Shown here piece after piece: positions 34,609-42,080 of a stretch of 64,000 bases of DNA. The position numbers were made by a program, and so were the translations under genes. The stretch's first letter is position 1, and each line of letters starts with the position of its first letter. Origin of the DNA: Mesoaciditoga lauensis cd-1655R = DSM 25116 (GTDB taxonomy: Bacteria > Thermotogota > Thermotogae > Mesoaciditogales > Mesoaciditogaceae); the NCBI RefSeq assembly GCF_000745455.1, contig NZ_JQJI01000009.1, positions 1 to 64,000 on the forward strand. Reading direction: 5' to 3'. The notes below the pieces were generated by a model. That model made no database searches. It saw only the letters and a list, made by a program, of their open reading frames with translations, and had not been told where the DNA came from.

Positions 34609-34949
34609 CTCACATTGTGCGTCAATGTTACAAAGCATTTCAAAAAAGGATTAGTTCTCACCCTCGAAGTACTTGTCAGAACATATGAGCTCCCATCTGG
34701 AGATTCAAAATATGAGGTTGAGAGGCACAGGATGTGCCGAAAAAGCGAAGCACTCACGGACGAGTGTCTGAGCGTGCCTCATATTTTGAATTAGAAGACG
34801 GAAAGAAGAGCGAATCCGTTCTGACAGGACTTCGAAAAAATTGCCTTGACCGCTTGGAAAGCGGGTCCTAAATTGAAAAACGTCATATTTAAATGTTGCT
34901 CACATGTTTTCCTTGTAATGCCTTTCGTAATGTTTGTGCACAAGCTGAG
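34609..34949. repeat. TIR-bounded repeat element T3
   Basis: This 341 bp element runs from CTCACATTGTGCGTCAATG to ATGTTTGTGCACAAGCTGAG. The nested hairpin has outer arms 34664-34682 and 34818-34835 and perfect inner arms ATTCAAAATATGAGG (34703-34717) and 34777-34791. Tip hairpins are GGCACA-GGA-TGTGCC (34724-34738) and CACTC/GAGTG (34751-34766), and a further CCGCTT-GGA-AAGCGG hairpin lies near 34850. It has the same orientation as T1. No flanking direct repeat was found. It lies between the divergent pheS and purC transcription units. Confidence 0.78.
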
Positions 34950-35076
34950 TTTGTATACAAAGCAAAAATTATTATTTTCATGTATAACGTGAGCTTTAGA
35001 AAATTGTACGTAAAATGTATTTCATTTGAAACGATCCAAATGGTAGAATTTTTATGTGAAAAATTGAATATTCATA

Positions 35077-35145
35077 CCTTGTATAATCCTGGGAATATGG
35101 CTCAGGAGTCTCTACCAAGCAACCGTAAATTGCTTGACTACAAGG
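35077..35145 (+). ncRNA. Guanine-type purine riboswitch aptamer
   Basis: All landmarks of the purine riboswitch are present. P1 is CCTTGTA (35077-35083) with TACAAGG (35139-35145). The J1/2 ATAATCC and P2 CCTG/CAGG follow with loop GAATATGG, then J2/3 GTCTCTACC, P3 AAGCAA/TTGCTT with loop CCGTAAA, and J3/1 GACTA. The specificity base in GACTA is C, as in guanine/hypoxanthine-sensing members (adenine switches have GATTA). It controls the purC-led purine cluster. Confidence 0.95.
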
Positions 35146-35162
35146 GTGATTTGTGTTTATGG

Positions 35163-35190
35163 ATCACTCTTGTAGAGTGATTTTTTCTTT
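35163..35190 (+). terminator. Guanine-riboswitch terminator with mutually exclusive antiterminator
   Basis: ATCACTCT (35163-35170) pairs with AGAGTGAT (35174-35181) and is followed by a T-rich run. The 3' strand of P1 and its extension, TACAAGGGTGAT (35139-35150), can instead pair over 12 bp (one G-T) with ATCACTCTTGTA (35163-35174). Ligand-stabilised P1 therefore frees the terminator, which makes an OFF switch. Confidence 0.9.
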
Positions 35191-35205
35191 TTTGGAGGTG
35201 AGCAT

Positions 35206-35898
35206 ATGGAATTGCTCCGGAAGGGTAAAGTGAAGTCTGTTTATCTTCAAGATGATGCCAGCGTTATCATGGAGTTTCGAGATGATATCACTGCAGGAAA
35301 CGGTCAAAAGCATGACGTTCTTAGAGGTAAGGGAAAACTCCTCAACAGTATTAACGAAATTTTCTTCAAACTCCTTTCTTCAAATGAAATCCCCACGCAT
35401 TATCTTCAAAAGCTTTCGGAAACATCTTTTCAAGCAAGAAAATTGGATATCATTCCCCTCGAAGTTGTGGTTAGGAATTACACTGCCGGATCGTTTTGTA
35501 GAAGGTACGGTGTCGAAGAGAAGAAAAAAATAGGACCCGTTGTTGAATTCTTTTTGAAGGATGATCTGCTTTCAGATCCGCTCATATGTGATGACGTGAT
35601 AGAAGCATTGAGTATTGCAAATGCTGATGAAATAAGCAAAATGAAGAATGTTGCTTTGGAAGTGAACAAGGTTCTCAAAGATTTTTTGATGGATCGATCG
35701 GTAATCCTGGCGGATTTCAAAATAGAAATAGGTAGATACGGTGGAAAGTTAATGGTTGGTGATGAGATCACGCCAGACACGTGCAGATTTTGGGATGAAA
35801 ATACCATGAATTCTTTGGATAAAGATATTTACAGGAATTCAAACGATAAAGATCCTCTCGAAGGATATGAGGAGATCTTAAGGAGGATATCAAAATGA
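35206..35898 (+). CDS. purC: Phosphoribosylaminoimidazole-succinocarboxamide synthase
   Basis: This 230-residue SAICAR synthetase joins aspartate to CAIR with ATP in de novo purine synthesis. 'LLRKGKVKSVYLQDDASVIM', 'FRDDITAGNGQKHDVLRGKG', 'EVVVRNYTAGSFCRRYGVEE', 'LADFKIEIGRYGGKLMVGDE' and 'ITPDTCRFWDENT' are family motifs. The ATG at 35206 follows GGAGGTGA. It is the first gene after the guanine riboswitch and overlaps purS by 4 bp. Confidence 0.96.
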   Translation: MELLRKGKVKSVYLQDDASVIMEFRDDITAGNGQKHDVLRGKGKLLNSINEIFFKLLSSNEIPTHYLQKLSETSFQARKLDIIPLEVVVRNYTAGSFCRRYGVEEKKKIGPVVEFFLKDDLLSDPLICDDVIEALSIANADEISKMKNVALEVNKVLKDFLMDRSVILADFKIEIGRYGGKLMVGDEITPDTCRFWDENTMNSLDKDIYRNSNDKDPLEGYEEILRRISK

Positions 35899-36137
35899 AA
35901 TATAGATTTTTGGTTAAAACTAAAATTTCTCCAAAAGTTTTTGATCCCCAAGCTGCCACAGTTGAAAGATATCTTCAAAAGCATCTTTATCCTGTAAGCG
36001 AAGTAAGTATGGGAAAAACTTTCGAGTTCAATGTAGAAGCGCGTTCAAAAGAGGAAGCACTGCAAATCGTTGAAAATCTTTCCAGAGAAGTGTTGACCAA
36101 TCCAATTCTCGAAATTTACGAGGTAGAGGAAAAATGA
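35895..36137 (+). CDS. purS: Phosphoribosylformylglycinamidine synthase subunit PurS
   Basis: This 80-residue small subunit bridges PurL and PurQ in the three-part FGAM synthetase of bacteria with short PurL. 'KTKISPKVFDPQAATVERYL' and 'KTFEFNVEARSKEEALQIVE' are typical. It overlaps purC and purQ by 4 bp each. Its presence agrees with the separate purQ and short purL that follow. Confidence 0.95.
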   Translation: MKYRFLVKTKISPKVFDPQAATVERYLQKHLYPVSEVSMGKTFEFNVEARSKEEALQIVENLSREVLTNPILEIYEVEEK

Positions 36138-36796
36138 AGAAAGTAGCCGTTGTGGTCTTTGAAGGTACAAATTGTGAAAACGAAACTTTTCACGCTTTAG
36201 AGGCATGTGGATACGAGGCTAACTACGTTTGGTTTGATTCTTCATCCTCCTTAATGGAATATGACGCCGTTGTACTTCCCGGTGGCTTTTCATACGGTGA
36301 TTACTTAAGGCCTGGGGCTTTAGCCCGTTTTACCCCTGCAATGAAATCGGTGGAAAAATACGTTGAAAGGAATCGCGGTACGGTAATAGGCATATGTAAT
36401 GGTTTTCAAATATTGACCGAAGCAGGTCTTTTGCCTGGAGCTTTTATGAAAAATTCAAGCGGGAAATTTGTGTGCAAAATGGTGAATTTAAAAGTTGAAA
36501 GTGATGTTCTTCCCTTTGAATCTGTGAATTTATATGTGGCCCATGGAGACGGCAATTACGTTATAGGCAAGGATGAGTTCAAGAAATTAAAAAAAGAAAA
36601 CCGCATACTCTTCACTTACGAAGATAATCCAAATGGTTCTTTTAAAGATATAGCAGGTGTGATAAACAAAAACTTCAACGTTTTTGGAATGATGCCTCAT
36701 CCAGAACGATCGGCTTTTCCTTTTCACAAGAATAGAGATGGTTTGAAAGTTTTCAAAGCGCTTATTAGCGCGAGGAGGAATAAAAATGCTGGATGA
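36134..36796 (+). CDS. purQ: Phosphoribosylformylglycinamidine synthase glutaminase subunit PurQ
   Basis: This 220-residue class I glutamine amidotransferase supplies ammonia to PurL. The catalytic Cys lies in 'GTVIGICNGFQILTEAGLLP', and the His/Glu pair is in 'NVFGMMPHPERSAFP'. 'VLPGGFSYGDYLRPGALARF' is the usual oxyanion-loop region. It overlaps purS and purL. Confidence 0.96.
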   Translation: MKKVAVVVFEGTNCENETFHALEACGYEANYVWFDSSSSLMEYDAVVLPGGFSYGDYLRPGALARFTPAMKSVEKYVERNRGTVIGICNGFQILTEAGLLPGAFMKNSSGKFVCKMVNLKVESDVLPFESVNLYVAHGDGNYVIGKDEFKKLKKENRILFTYEDNPNGSFKDIAGVINKNFNVFGMMPHPERSAFPFHKNRDGLKVFKALISARRNKNAG

Positions 36797-38900
36797 AAAG
36801 ACGCTGAAGAAGTTTTCGCTTTCTCTCCAGGAATACAACCTCATCACAAAAACACTGAAAAGAGAACCAAATGAAACGGAATTTTACATCTTTTCGGCAA
36901 TGTGGTCAGAACACTGCGGATACAAACATTCCAAAAGATTGATAAAGGAGCATTTCAAACCTTCTGAAGAAAATGCAGGCATCGTTTGGATTGAAGATAT
37001 TGGAGTTGCATTCAAAGTTGAAAGCCATAATCATCCTTGCGCCGTAGAGCCTTTTCAGGGAGCGGCAACAGGTGTTGGTGGAATAATAAGAGACATCATA
37101 GCAATGGGGGCTCGTCCCGTTGCCACTTTGGATTCCCTTCACTTCGATAATCCTTCTTCCAATCTAATGGAATGTGTGATCGCCGGAATAAGTTCGTATG
37201 GAAATTCCATTGGTGTTCCAACAGTTGGAGGAGAAGTGCGATTTGAAAAGGTTTATGCTGCTAATCCTTTGGTGAATGTTATGGCAGTTGGAGTAGTTGA
37301 GAAGTCAAAGCTCAAAAGCGCAAAATCCTCTGAACAGGGAAGCGTGGTTATGATAGGCTCAAAAACGGGAAGAGACGGCCTTCATGGTGCATCCTTCGCT
37401 TCAAGGGAATTAGAAGGAAATGGAAAAGATAGACCATCTGTTCAAGTTGGGGATCCATTTGCAGAAAAACGTTTAATAGAAGCGACGTTGGAAATAAGAG
37501 AATTGAAATCCGTTTTGGCAATTCAGGACATGGGAGCCGCCGGAATTCTAAGTTCAACAACAGAAATGGCCGAACGAAGTGGAATGGGGTTAACGCTCTA
37601 CACGGATAAGGTTCCGCTGCGTGAAAAAGGAATGAGAGCATGGGAAATACTTTTGAGTGAGTCGCAGGAAAGAATGGCTTTCCTGGTAAAAAAAGGACAT
37701 GAAAACGAAATAGAAAAGATAGCCCAAAAATGGGAATTGGATTTTGCAATCATAGGGGAAACTACCGATTCAAATAAGCTTGAGGTTTATCACAATGGTG
37801 AAAAAATGGCGGATTTGCCGCTCCATTTGGTGACGAATGCTCCGGATCTTTCCAGAGAAATAGAAAAAGCTTATCCCGTTTCCAGTTCTAAAACTTCATG
37901 GAGTGGAAGTATAAGAAAAGAGCTAATGAAGCTACTTTCCCATCCAACACTTTCTTCGAAAAGGTACGTTTTTGAAAGATACGATCACACAGTAAGGGGG
38001 GGAACCATAAAAGTGCCAGGAAGCGACGCAGCCGTTGTGCACCTTGAAAATGAGAAAGCAATGGCTTTGTCCATTGATGCCAATGTTCGTTACACTTCCC
38101 TTAATCCCTTAGAAGGCACCAAGGCGCTGCTTTTTGAAAGTTGTGCCAACGTGATAGCTTCTGGCGGAAAGCCTTTGGGCGTTACAAATTGCTTGAACTT
38201 TGGTAACCCTGAAGAGGATGACGTTGCTGCCGATTTTTACGCTTGCATAAAAGGACTTGAAGAATCGTCAAAGCTTTTGGGAATACCCATAACGGGAGGA
38301 AACGTTTCGTTTTATAACGAATCGAAAAACGTATCGATACCTCCTTCACCAGTTGTTGGCGTGGTGGGTGTTGTGGAAGATTGGAAAAACATTCCGGCTT
38401 CTGGATTTGTTGGGCAGAATAACGTTATTTACCTTGTGGGAAAAGGAAACGTCCCAAGAAATTCCGCATCGTTCTACACTTATCACCTTTACGAGAAAAA
38501 AGATGTGAAGGAGGCCTTTCCAAAAGTTGATTGGCAATCGTGTAAAAATGTCCTTGAATCTGTCCATGATGCCATAAAAATGAAAATGTGCGAGGCTGTT
38601 CATGATGTCTCAGAGGGTGGCATCGCATTTGCGTGCGCTGAAATGGTGATAAACGGAAAATACGGTGCGAATGTAAGCTGTGATTTTCATCCTTTTGAAG
38701 AGTATCCGGGCCGTTTTATTGTGGAGATCAAAGAAGAGAATGTGGATGGTTTTGAAAAGCTTTTAAGGAAAAACGACGTTGAATTCGCAAAGATCGGAAC
38801 GGTTACTGGCGAAGATCTGGTTTATAACGGTGAACTTCTTTCTTTTGATGAGATTAGAAAAGCTTATGAAACTTATAAAGGTTTTGGTGAAGATGCATGA
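36786..38900 (+). CDS. purL: Phosphoribosylformylglycinamidine synthase subunit PurL (small type)
   Basis: This 704-residue ATP-dependent synthetase subunit converts FGAR to FGAM. 'FYIFSAMWSEHCGYKHSKR', 'FKVESHNHPCAVEPFQGAAT' continuing 'GVGGIIRDIIAMGARPVATL', and 'IQDMGAAGILSSTTEMAER' match the PurM-like fold repeats. Its length is that of PurL lacking the fused PurS and PurQ domains. It overlaps purQ by 11 bp and purF by 4 bp. Confidence 0.96.
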   Translation: MLDEKTLKKFSLSLQEYNLITKTLKREPNETEFYIFSAMWSEHCGYKHSKRLIKEHFKPSEENAGIVWIEDIGVAFKVESHNHPCAVEPFQGAATGVGGIIRDIIAMGARPVATLDSLHFDNPSSNLMECVIAGISSYGNSIGVPTVGGEVRFEKVYAANPLVNVMAVGVVEKSKLKSAKSSEQGSVVMIGSKTGRDGLHGASFASRELEGNGKDRPSVQVGDPFAEKRLIEATLEIRELKSVLAIQDMGAAGILSSTTEMAERSGMGLTLYTDKVPLREKGMRAWEILLSESQERMAFLVKKGHENEIEKIAQKWELDFAIIGETTDSNKLEVYHNGEKMADLPLHLVTNAPDLSREIEKAYPVSSSKTSWSGSIRKELMKLLSHPTLSSKRYVFERYDHTVRGGTIKVPGSDAAVVHLENEKAMALSIDANVRYTSLNPLEGTKALLFESCANVIASGGKPLGVTNCLNFGNPEEDDVAADFYACIKGLEESSKLLGIPITGGNVSFYNESKNVSIPPSPVVGVVGVVEDWKNIPASGFVGQNNVIYLVGKGNVPRNSASFYTYHLYEKKDVKEAFPKVDWQSCKNVLESVHDAIKMKMCEAVHDVSEGGIAFACAEMVINGKYGANVSCDFHPFEEYPGRFIVEIKEENVDGFEKLLRKNDVEFAKIGTVTGEDLVYNGELLSFDEIRKAYETYKGFGEDA

Positions 38901-40231
38901 GAGAAAAATGCGGAATATACGGTGGCATTTTTCCCAACATAGCTCCAGAATTAAAAAGAGGGCTTTTTTCTCTGCAACATCGCGGACAAGAATCATGTGG
39001 AGTTTCCGTTGAGGAAAATGGAATTTTAAAAACCGTTAAAGGCATGGGTTTAGTAAGAGATATTTTGACGGATAAAAGAATATCTTCACTCAAATCAGAC
39101 ATGGGTATCGGGCATGTAAGATATTCGACCGCGGGAACAAGTGAAACGATCAATGCCCAACCTCTTGAATTAACTTACAAGGGTTCTAAGGTTGCCCTAG
39201 CTCACAACGGGAACCTTGAAGATCAAGAAGAAATTTTGAGAGACATTGAAGATGCAGGTCAGATATTTCTCACAAATACGGACACGGAGGTTTTCTTCCA
39301 CAAACTGGTTCAACACTTTAAAACACCTCCTATAGAATGGGAACCAATCCAAATGGCAAAGGTGCTTTTTGAATTAAAAGGAGCTTTTTCGCTTCTCTTC
39401 CTTTTTGAAGATAAAGTTGTTGCCATTCGAGATCCGCTAGGATATAGACCTTTATGGATAAGAAAAGATGGAAATTCGGTTCTTTTTTCCAGTGAAGATT
39501 CGGCTTTTCCAGAAGGTGGTGAAGTTATGGAAATGGAGCCGGGATCGGTGGCCATGGCTAAAAAGAATGGATTTTTTTATCAGCGATTGGAAAAAAGAAA
39601 AGCCAGGCAATGTGTTTTTGAATATATATATTTTTCAAGGCCTGATTCAAATACATTCGGCAAAAGCGTTTACGAAGTGCGGCAAAAGCTGGGAGAAAAA
39701 TGTGCCGACGAAAATCCTGTTGAGGCTGATGTGGTTATTCCGGTCATGGATAGCGGCCTTTTGGCCGCCATTGGTTTCAGTAGAAGATCTGGAATACCTC
39801 TTGAACCCGCTTTGATAAGGAATCCATGGGTGGGAAGAACCTTCATAGAGCCTGTCGCTCGTTCAAATGCGGTTAAAATGAAGCTTTCTGTTGTTTCGAA
39901 AGTTTTAAAAGGGAAGAGAGTGGTTCTCGTGGACGATTCGATAGTGCGTGGTACAACTGCCAAAAGGATAGTGAATTTGATAAGAGATGCTGAACCCTCA
40001 GAAATACATTTCAGGGTTGCATCTCCTCCCGTTCTAAGCGAATGTTTCTGGGGCATAGACATAGCAAACAAAGACCATCTTATAGCGAGAAAGGGAATAG
40101 AAGAGACGAAAAAACATTTGAATGTGGACTCGTTATCGTATTTAAGTCTTGAAGGTATGTGTGAGGTACTTGGGGGATGCGAAAACTTTTGTTTCAAATG
40201 TTTTAAAGGGGATGTTTGGTGTGAACTATGA
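38897..40231 (+). CDS. purF: Amidophosphoribosyltransferase (iron-sulfur type)
   Basis: This 444-residue first enzyme of purine synthesis converts PRPP and glutamine to phosphoribosylamine. 'MREKCGIYGG' implies removal of four residues to expose the catalytic Cys5. 'GHVRYSTAGTSETINAQPLE' and 'VVLVDDSIVRGTTAKRIVNL' (the PRPP loop) follow. Cysteines in 'QCVFEYIYFSRPDS', 'ECFWGIDIAN' and 'CENFCFKCFKGD' align with the [4Fe-4S] ligands of the Bacillus enzyme, so an iron-sulfur cluster is likely. The type is normally feedback-inhibited by nucleotides. Confidence 0.95.
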   Translation: MREKCGIYGGIFPNIAPELKRGLFSLQHRGQESCGVSVEENGILKTVKGMGLVRDILTDKRISSLKSDMGIGHVRYSTAGTSETINAQPLELTYKGSKVALAHNGNLEDQEEILRDIEDAGQIFLTNTDTEVFFHKLVQHFKTPPIEWEPIQMAKVLFELKGAFSLLFLFEDKVVAIRDPLGYRPLWIRKDGNSVLFSSEDSAFPEGGEVMEMEPGSVAMAKKNGFFYQRLEKRKARQCVFEYIYFSRPDSNTFGKSVYEVRQKLGEKCADENPVEADVVIPVMDSGLLAAIGFSRRSGIPLEPALIRNPWVGRTFIEPVARSNAVKMKLSVVSKVLKGKRVVLVDDSIVRGTTAKRIVNLIRDAEPSEIHFRVASPPVLSECFWGIDIANKDHLIARKGIEETKKHLNVDSLSYLSLEGMCEVLGGCENFCFKCFKGDVWCEL

Positions 40232-41165
40232 AGAAAGTGGTGTGAGCATGTCAAGAGCGAATTCGCTTGTGGAGAGAATGAAGGAATTATTTGGAGGAAA
40301 CATAGGTCATTTTGCGGGGCAATACAAAATCGGTGATGTAACGTTGGTGGCTTCGGCAGATGGCATAGGAAGCAAATTGGAGTTGGAAATGAAACACCAA
40401 CACATGGATAGCGCAGCCCAAGATCTTGTTGCAATGAACGTTAACGATATCTTTTGTGAAGGTGCAAAACCGTTGTTTTTTCTTGATTACATTGGATGCA
40501 ATCGCATAGATGAAAAACTTTTGGAGTCTTTTTTTGTTTCTTTGAAAAATATTCTGAGTGAATTAAATTGTCAGCTTCTTGGAGGAGAAACTGCCGAAAT
40601 GCCAAGGCTCTATCCAAAAGGTAAGATGGAACTAATGGGATTTGTCGTGGGAAAGATATCGACACCTGATAGAGAGCCGCTAGGGAAACATAAGGTGAAA
40701 GATGGAGATATCATCATAGCTTTACCTTCAAATGGTCCGCATTCCAACGGCTTCACACTTATAAACCGCCTTATAGATGATGGTGCGCTTAAAACAAGCA
40801 GTGAGGTGCTTGAATCTTTGCTGACTCCGACCACAATATACGATTTTGAATTTGTGGATGGAATTCACGCTTGTGCTCATATTACAGGTGGAGGGCTTGT
40901 TGAAAACATCAAGAGGGTTATTCCTTCCCATTTATCCGCCGAAATCGAGATCGGAACAATTCCTGAGATATTCAGAAAAATTCAGAAAAGCGGAAATATT
41001 TCAGATGAAGAGATGGCTAAAACTTTCAACCTTGGAACGGGCTTTGTATTGATTGTGGAATCTTCAATGGCGGAAAACGTTATGAAGAAAATCGAAAAAT
41101 TCAACCCAAGAATAGCTGGGGAGGTAAAAAAAGATGAAAAAGGTGGCAGTGTTAGGCTCAGGTAG
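40221..41165 (+). CDS. purM: Phosphoribosylformylglycinamidine cyclo-ligase
   Basis: This is a 314-residue AIR synthetase. The GTG at 40221 is chosen because GGGG (40208-40211) lies 9 nt upstream and the protein then starts 'MNYEESGVSMSRANSLVERM', matching PurM N-termini; earlier in-frame starts lie within purF. 'LVASADGIGSKLELEMKHQH', 'DIFCEGAKPLFFLDYIGCNR', 'GGETAEMPRLYPKGKMELMG' and 'ALPSNGPHSNGFTLI' are family motifs. It overlaps purF by 11 bp and purN by 32 bp. Confidence 0.94.
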   Translation: MNYEESGVSMSRANSLVERMKELFGGNIGHFAGQYKIGDVTLVASADGIGSKLELEMKHQHMDSAAQDLVAMNVNDIFCEGAKPLFFLDYIGCNRIDEKLLESFFVSLKNILSELNCQLLGGETAEMPRLYPKGKMELMGFVVGKISTPDREPLGKHKVKDGDIIIALPSNGPHSNGFTLINRLIDDGALKTSSEVLESLLTPTTIYDFEFVDGIHACAHITGGGLVENIKRVIPSHLSAEIEIGTIPEIFRKIQKSGNISDEEMAKTFNLGTGFVLIVESSMAENVMKKIEKFNPRIAGEVKKDEKGGSVRLR

Positions 41166-41688
41166 AGGTACAAATTTTTTGGCCATCTTGAAAAGAGCAC
41201 GAGAGAAAAATTGGAATGTGGATTTTCTCGCCATATCCGATAAAGCATATTCCGGGTTTATAGAAAACGCACAAAAGGAGAATGTGAAATTCAAAGTTTT
41301 GCCCCAAAAGAGAGATCTTCTTAACGAAGAATTGCTTGAAATTCTGAAAGATTTTTCCCCGGATTTGATAGTTCTTGCGGGATACATGAGAATTCTTCCA
41401 AGCTTTGTTGTAAATGCGTTTAAAGGCAAAATGATAAATCTGCATCCTTCCCTTTTGCCTTCTTTCAAAGGGGCACACGCCATTCGCGACGCATACGAAT
41501 ATGGCGTCAAGTGGACAGGGATAACAATTCACTTTGTCACAGAAGAATTGGATGCAGGCCCAATAATCGCCCAGTTTCCCGTGATAGTTCGTGAAGAAGA
41601 TACTTTGGAAAGTTTGGAAAAGAGGATACACGATGTTGAACACAAATTTTACCCCCAGGTGATAGAAGAAGTTCTGAAAGTTTTTTAG
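41134..41688 (+). CDS. purN: Phosphoribosylglycinamide formyltransferase (10-formyl-THF-dependent)
   Basis: This 184-residue GAR transformylase has 'VAVLGSGRGTNFLAILKRAR', 'LIVLAGYMRILPSFVVNAFK', and the catalytic segment 'MINLHPSLLPSFKGAHAIRD' followed by 'TGITIHFVTEELDAGPIIAQ'. These contain the active-site Asn, His and Asp. It ends the first block of the purine cluster; a repeat element separates it from purH. Confidence 0.95.
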   Translation: MKKVAVLGSGRGTNFLAILKRAREKNWNVDFLAISDKAYSGFIENAQKENVKFKVLPQKRDLLNEELLEILKDFSPDLIVLAGYMRILPSFVVNAFKGKMINLHPSLLPSFKGAHAIRDAYEYGVKWTGITIHFVTEELDAGPIIAQFPVIVREEDTLESLEKRIHDVEHKFYPQVIEEVLKVF

Positions 41689-41718
41689 AATTCTTTTTAG
41701 AGTTCAGAGATTGTATAA

Positions 41719-41940
41719 CTCCTAACGTGTGTGAAAGTGGAAAGGCGGTCATTGAAAATATTTATCGAAACACATTCCAGAACGAATTCACTCTTTTACC
41801 CATCTTACGACTCAAAAAACGAGGCACGCTCAGACACTCATCCGTGAGTGCTTCGCTTTCTCAACACATCCGTGTGTTTCCCAACCTCGTTTTTATGAGT
41901 CTCCAGCTGGAGAGTTCATAAGTGCTGGCACGTGTTTCAA
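41719..41940. repeat. F-type hairpin repeat F3 with left terminal repeat
   Basis: The left terminus CTCCTAACGTGTGTGA (41719-41734) matches that at 27276. The hairpin has outer arms 41765-41783 and 41922-41940, inner arms GACTCAAAAAACGAGG and CCTCGTTTTTATGAGTC, and tip hairpins CACTCA-TCCG-TGAGTG and AACACA-TCCG-TGTGTT. No right terminal repeat was found. It sits between purN and purH. Confidence 0.75.
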
Positions 41941-41994
41941 AAAAAGGAAGAAAGGAAGAAACTCTGTTAGATTAGATTTTTCTGAATGTCGCAT

Positions 41995-42040
41995 TATCTC
42001 AATTGAGATACAGTGAGAGGTTATTCAAATCAATTTGAAT
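41995..42040. repeat. Two adjacent perfect palindromes upstream of purH
   Basis: TATCTCAATTGAGATA (41995-42010) and ATTCAAATCAATTTGAAT (42023-42040, 8+2+8) lie 40-85 bp before the purH start. They could be operators, RNA hairpins or remnants of the neighbouring repeat. Confidence 0.5.
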
Positions 42041-42080
42041 GAAACGGAATTTTGCATGTAAATTCAAGGAGGTGGAGGTT

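Noticed and set aside
35026-35049. TTGAAA and TAGAAT upstream of the guanine riboswitch as its promoter
   Set aside because: The two boxes are only 12 bp apart, too close for a standard sigma70 promoter; the true promoter was not identified.
34893-35180. ORF running from element T3 into the guanine riboswitch
   Set aside because: It covers a repeat terminus, the aptamer and the terminator, so coding is very unlikely.
39670-40434. 254-residue minus-strand ORF over purF and purM
   Set aside because: It is a shadow of two well-conserved overlapping purine genes.
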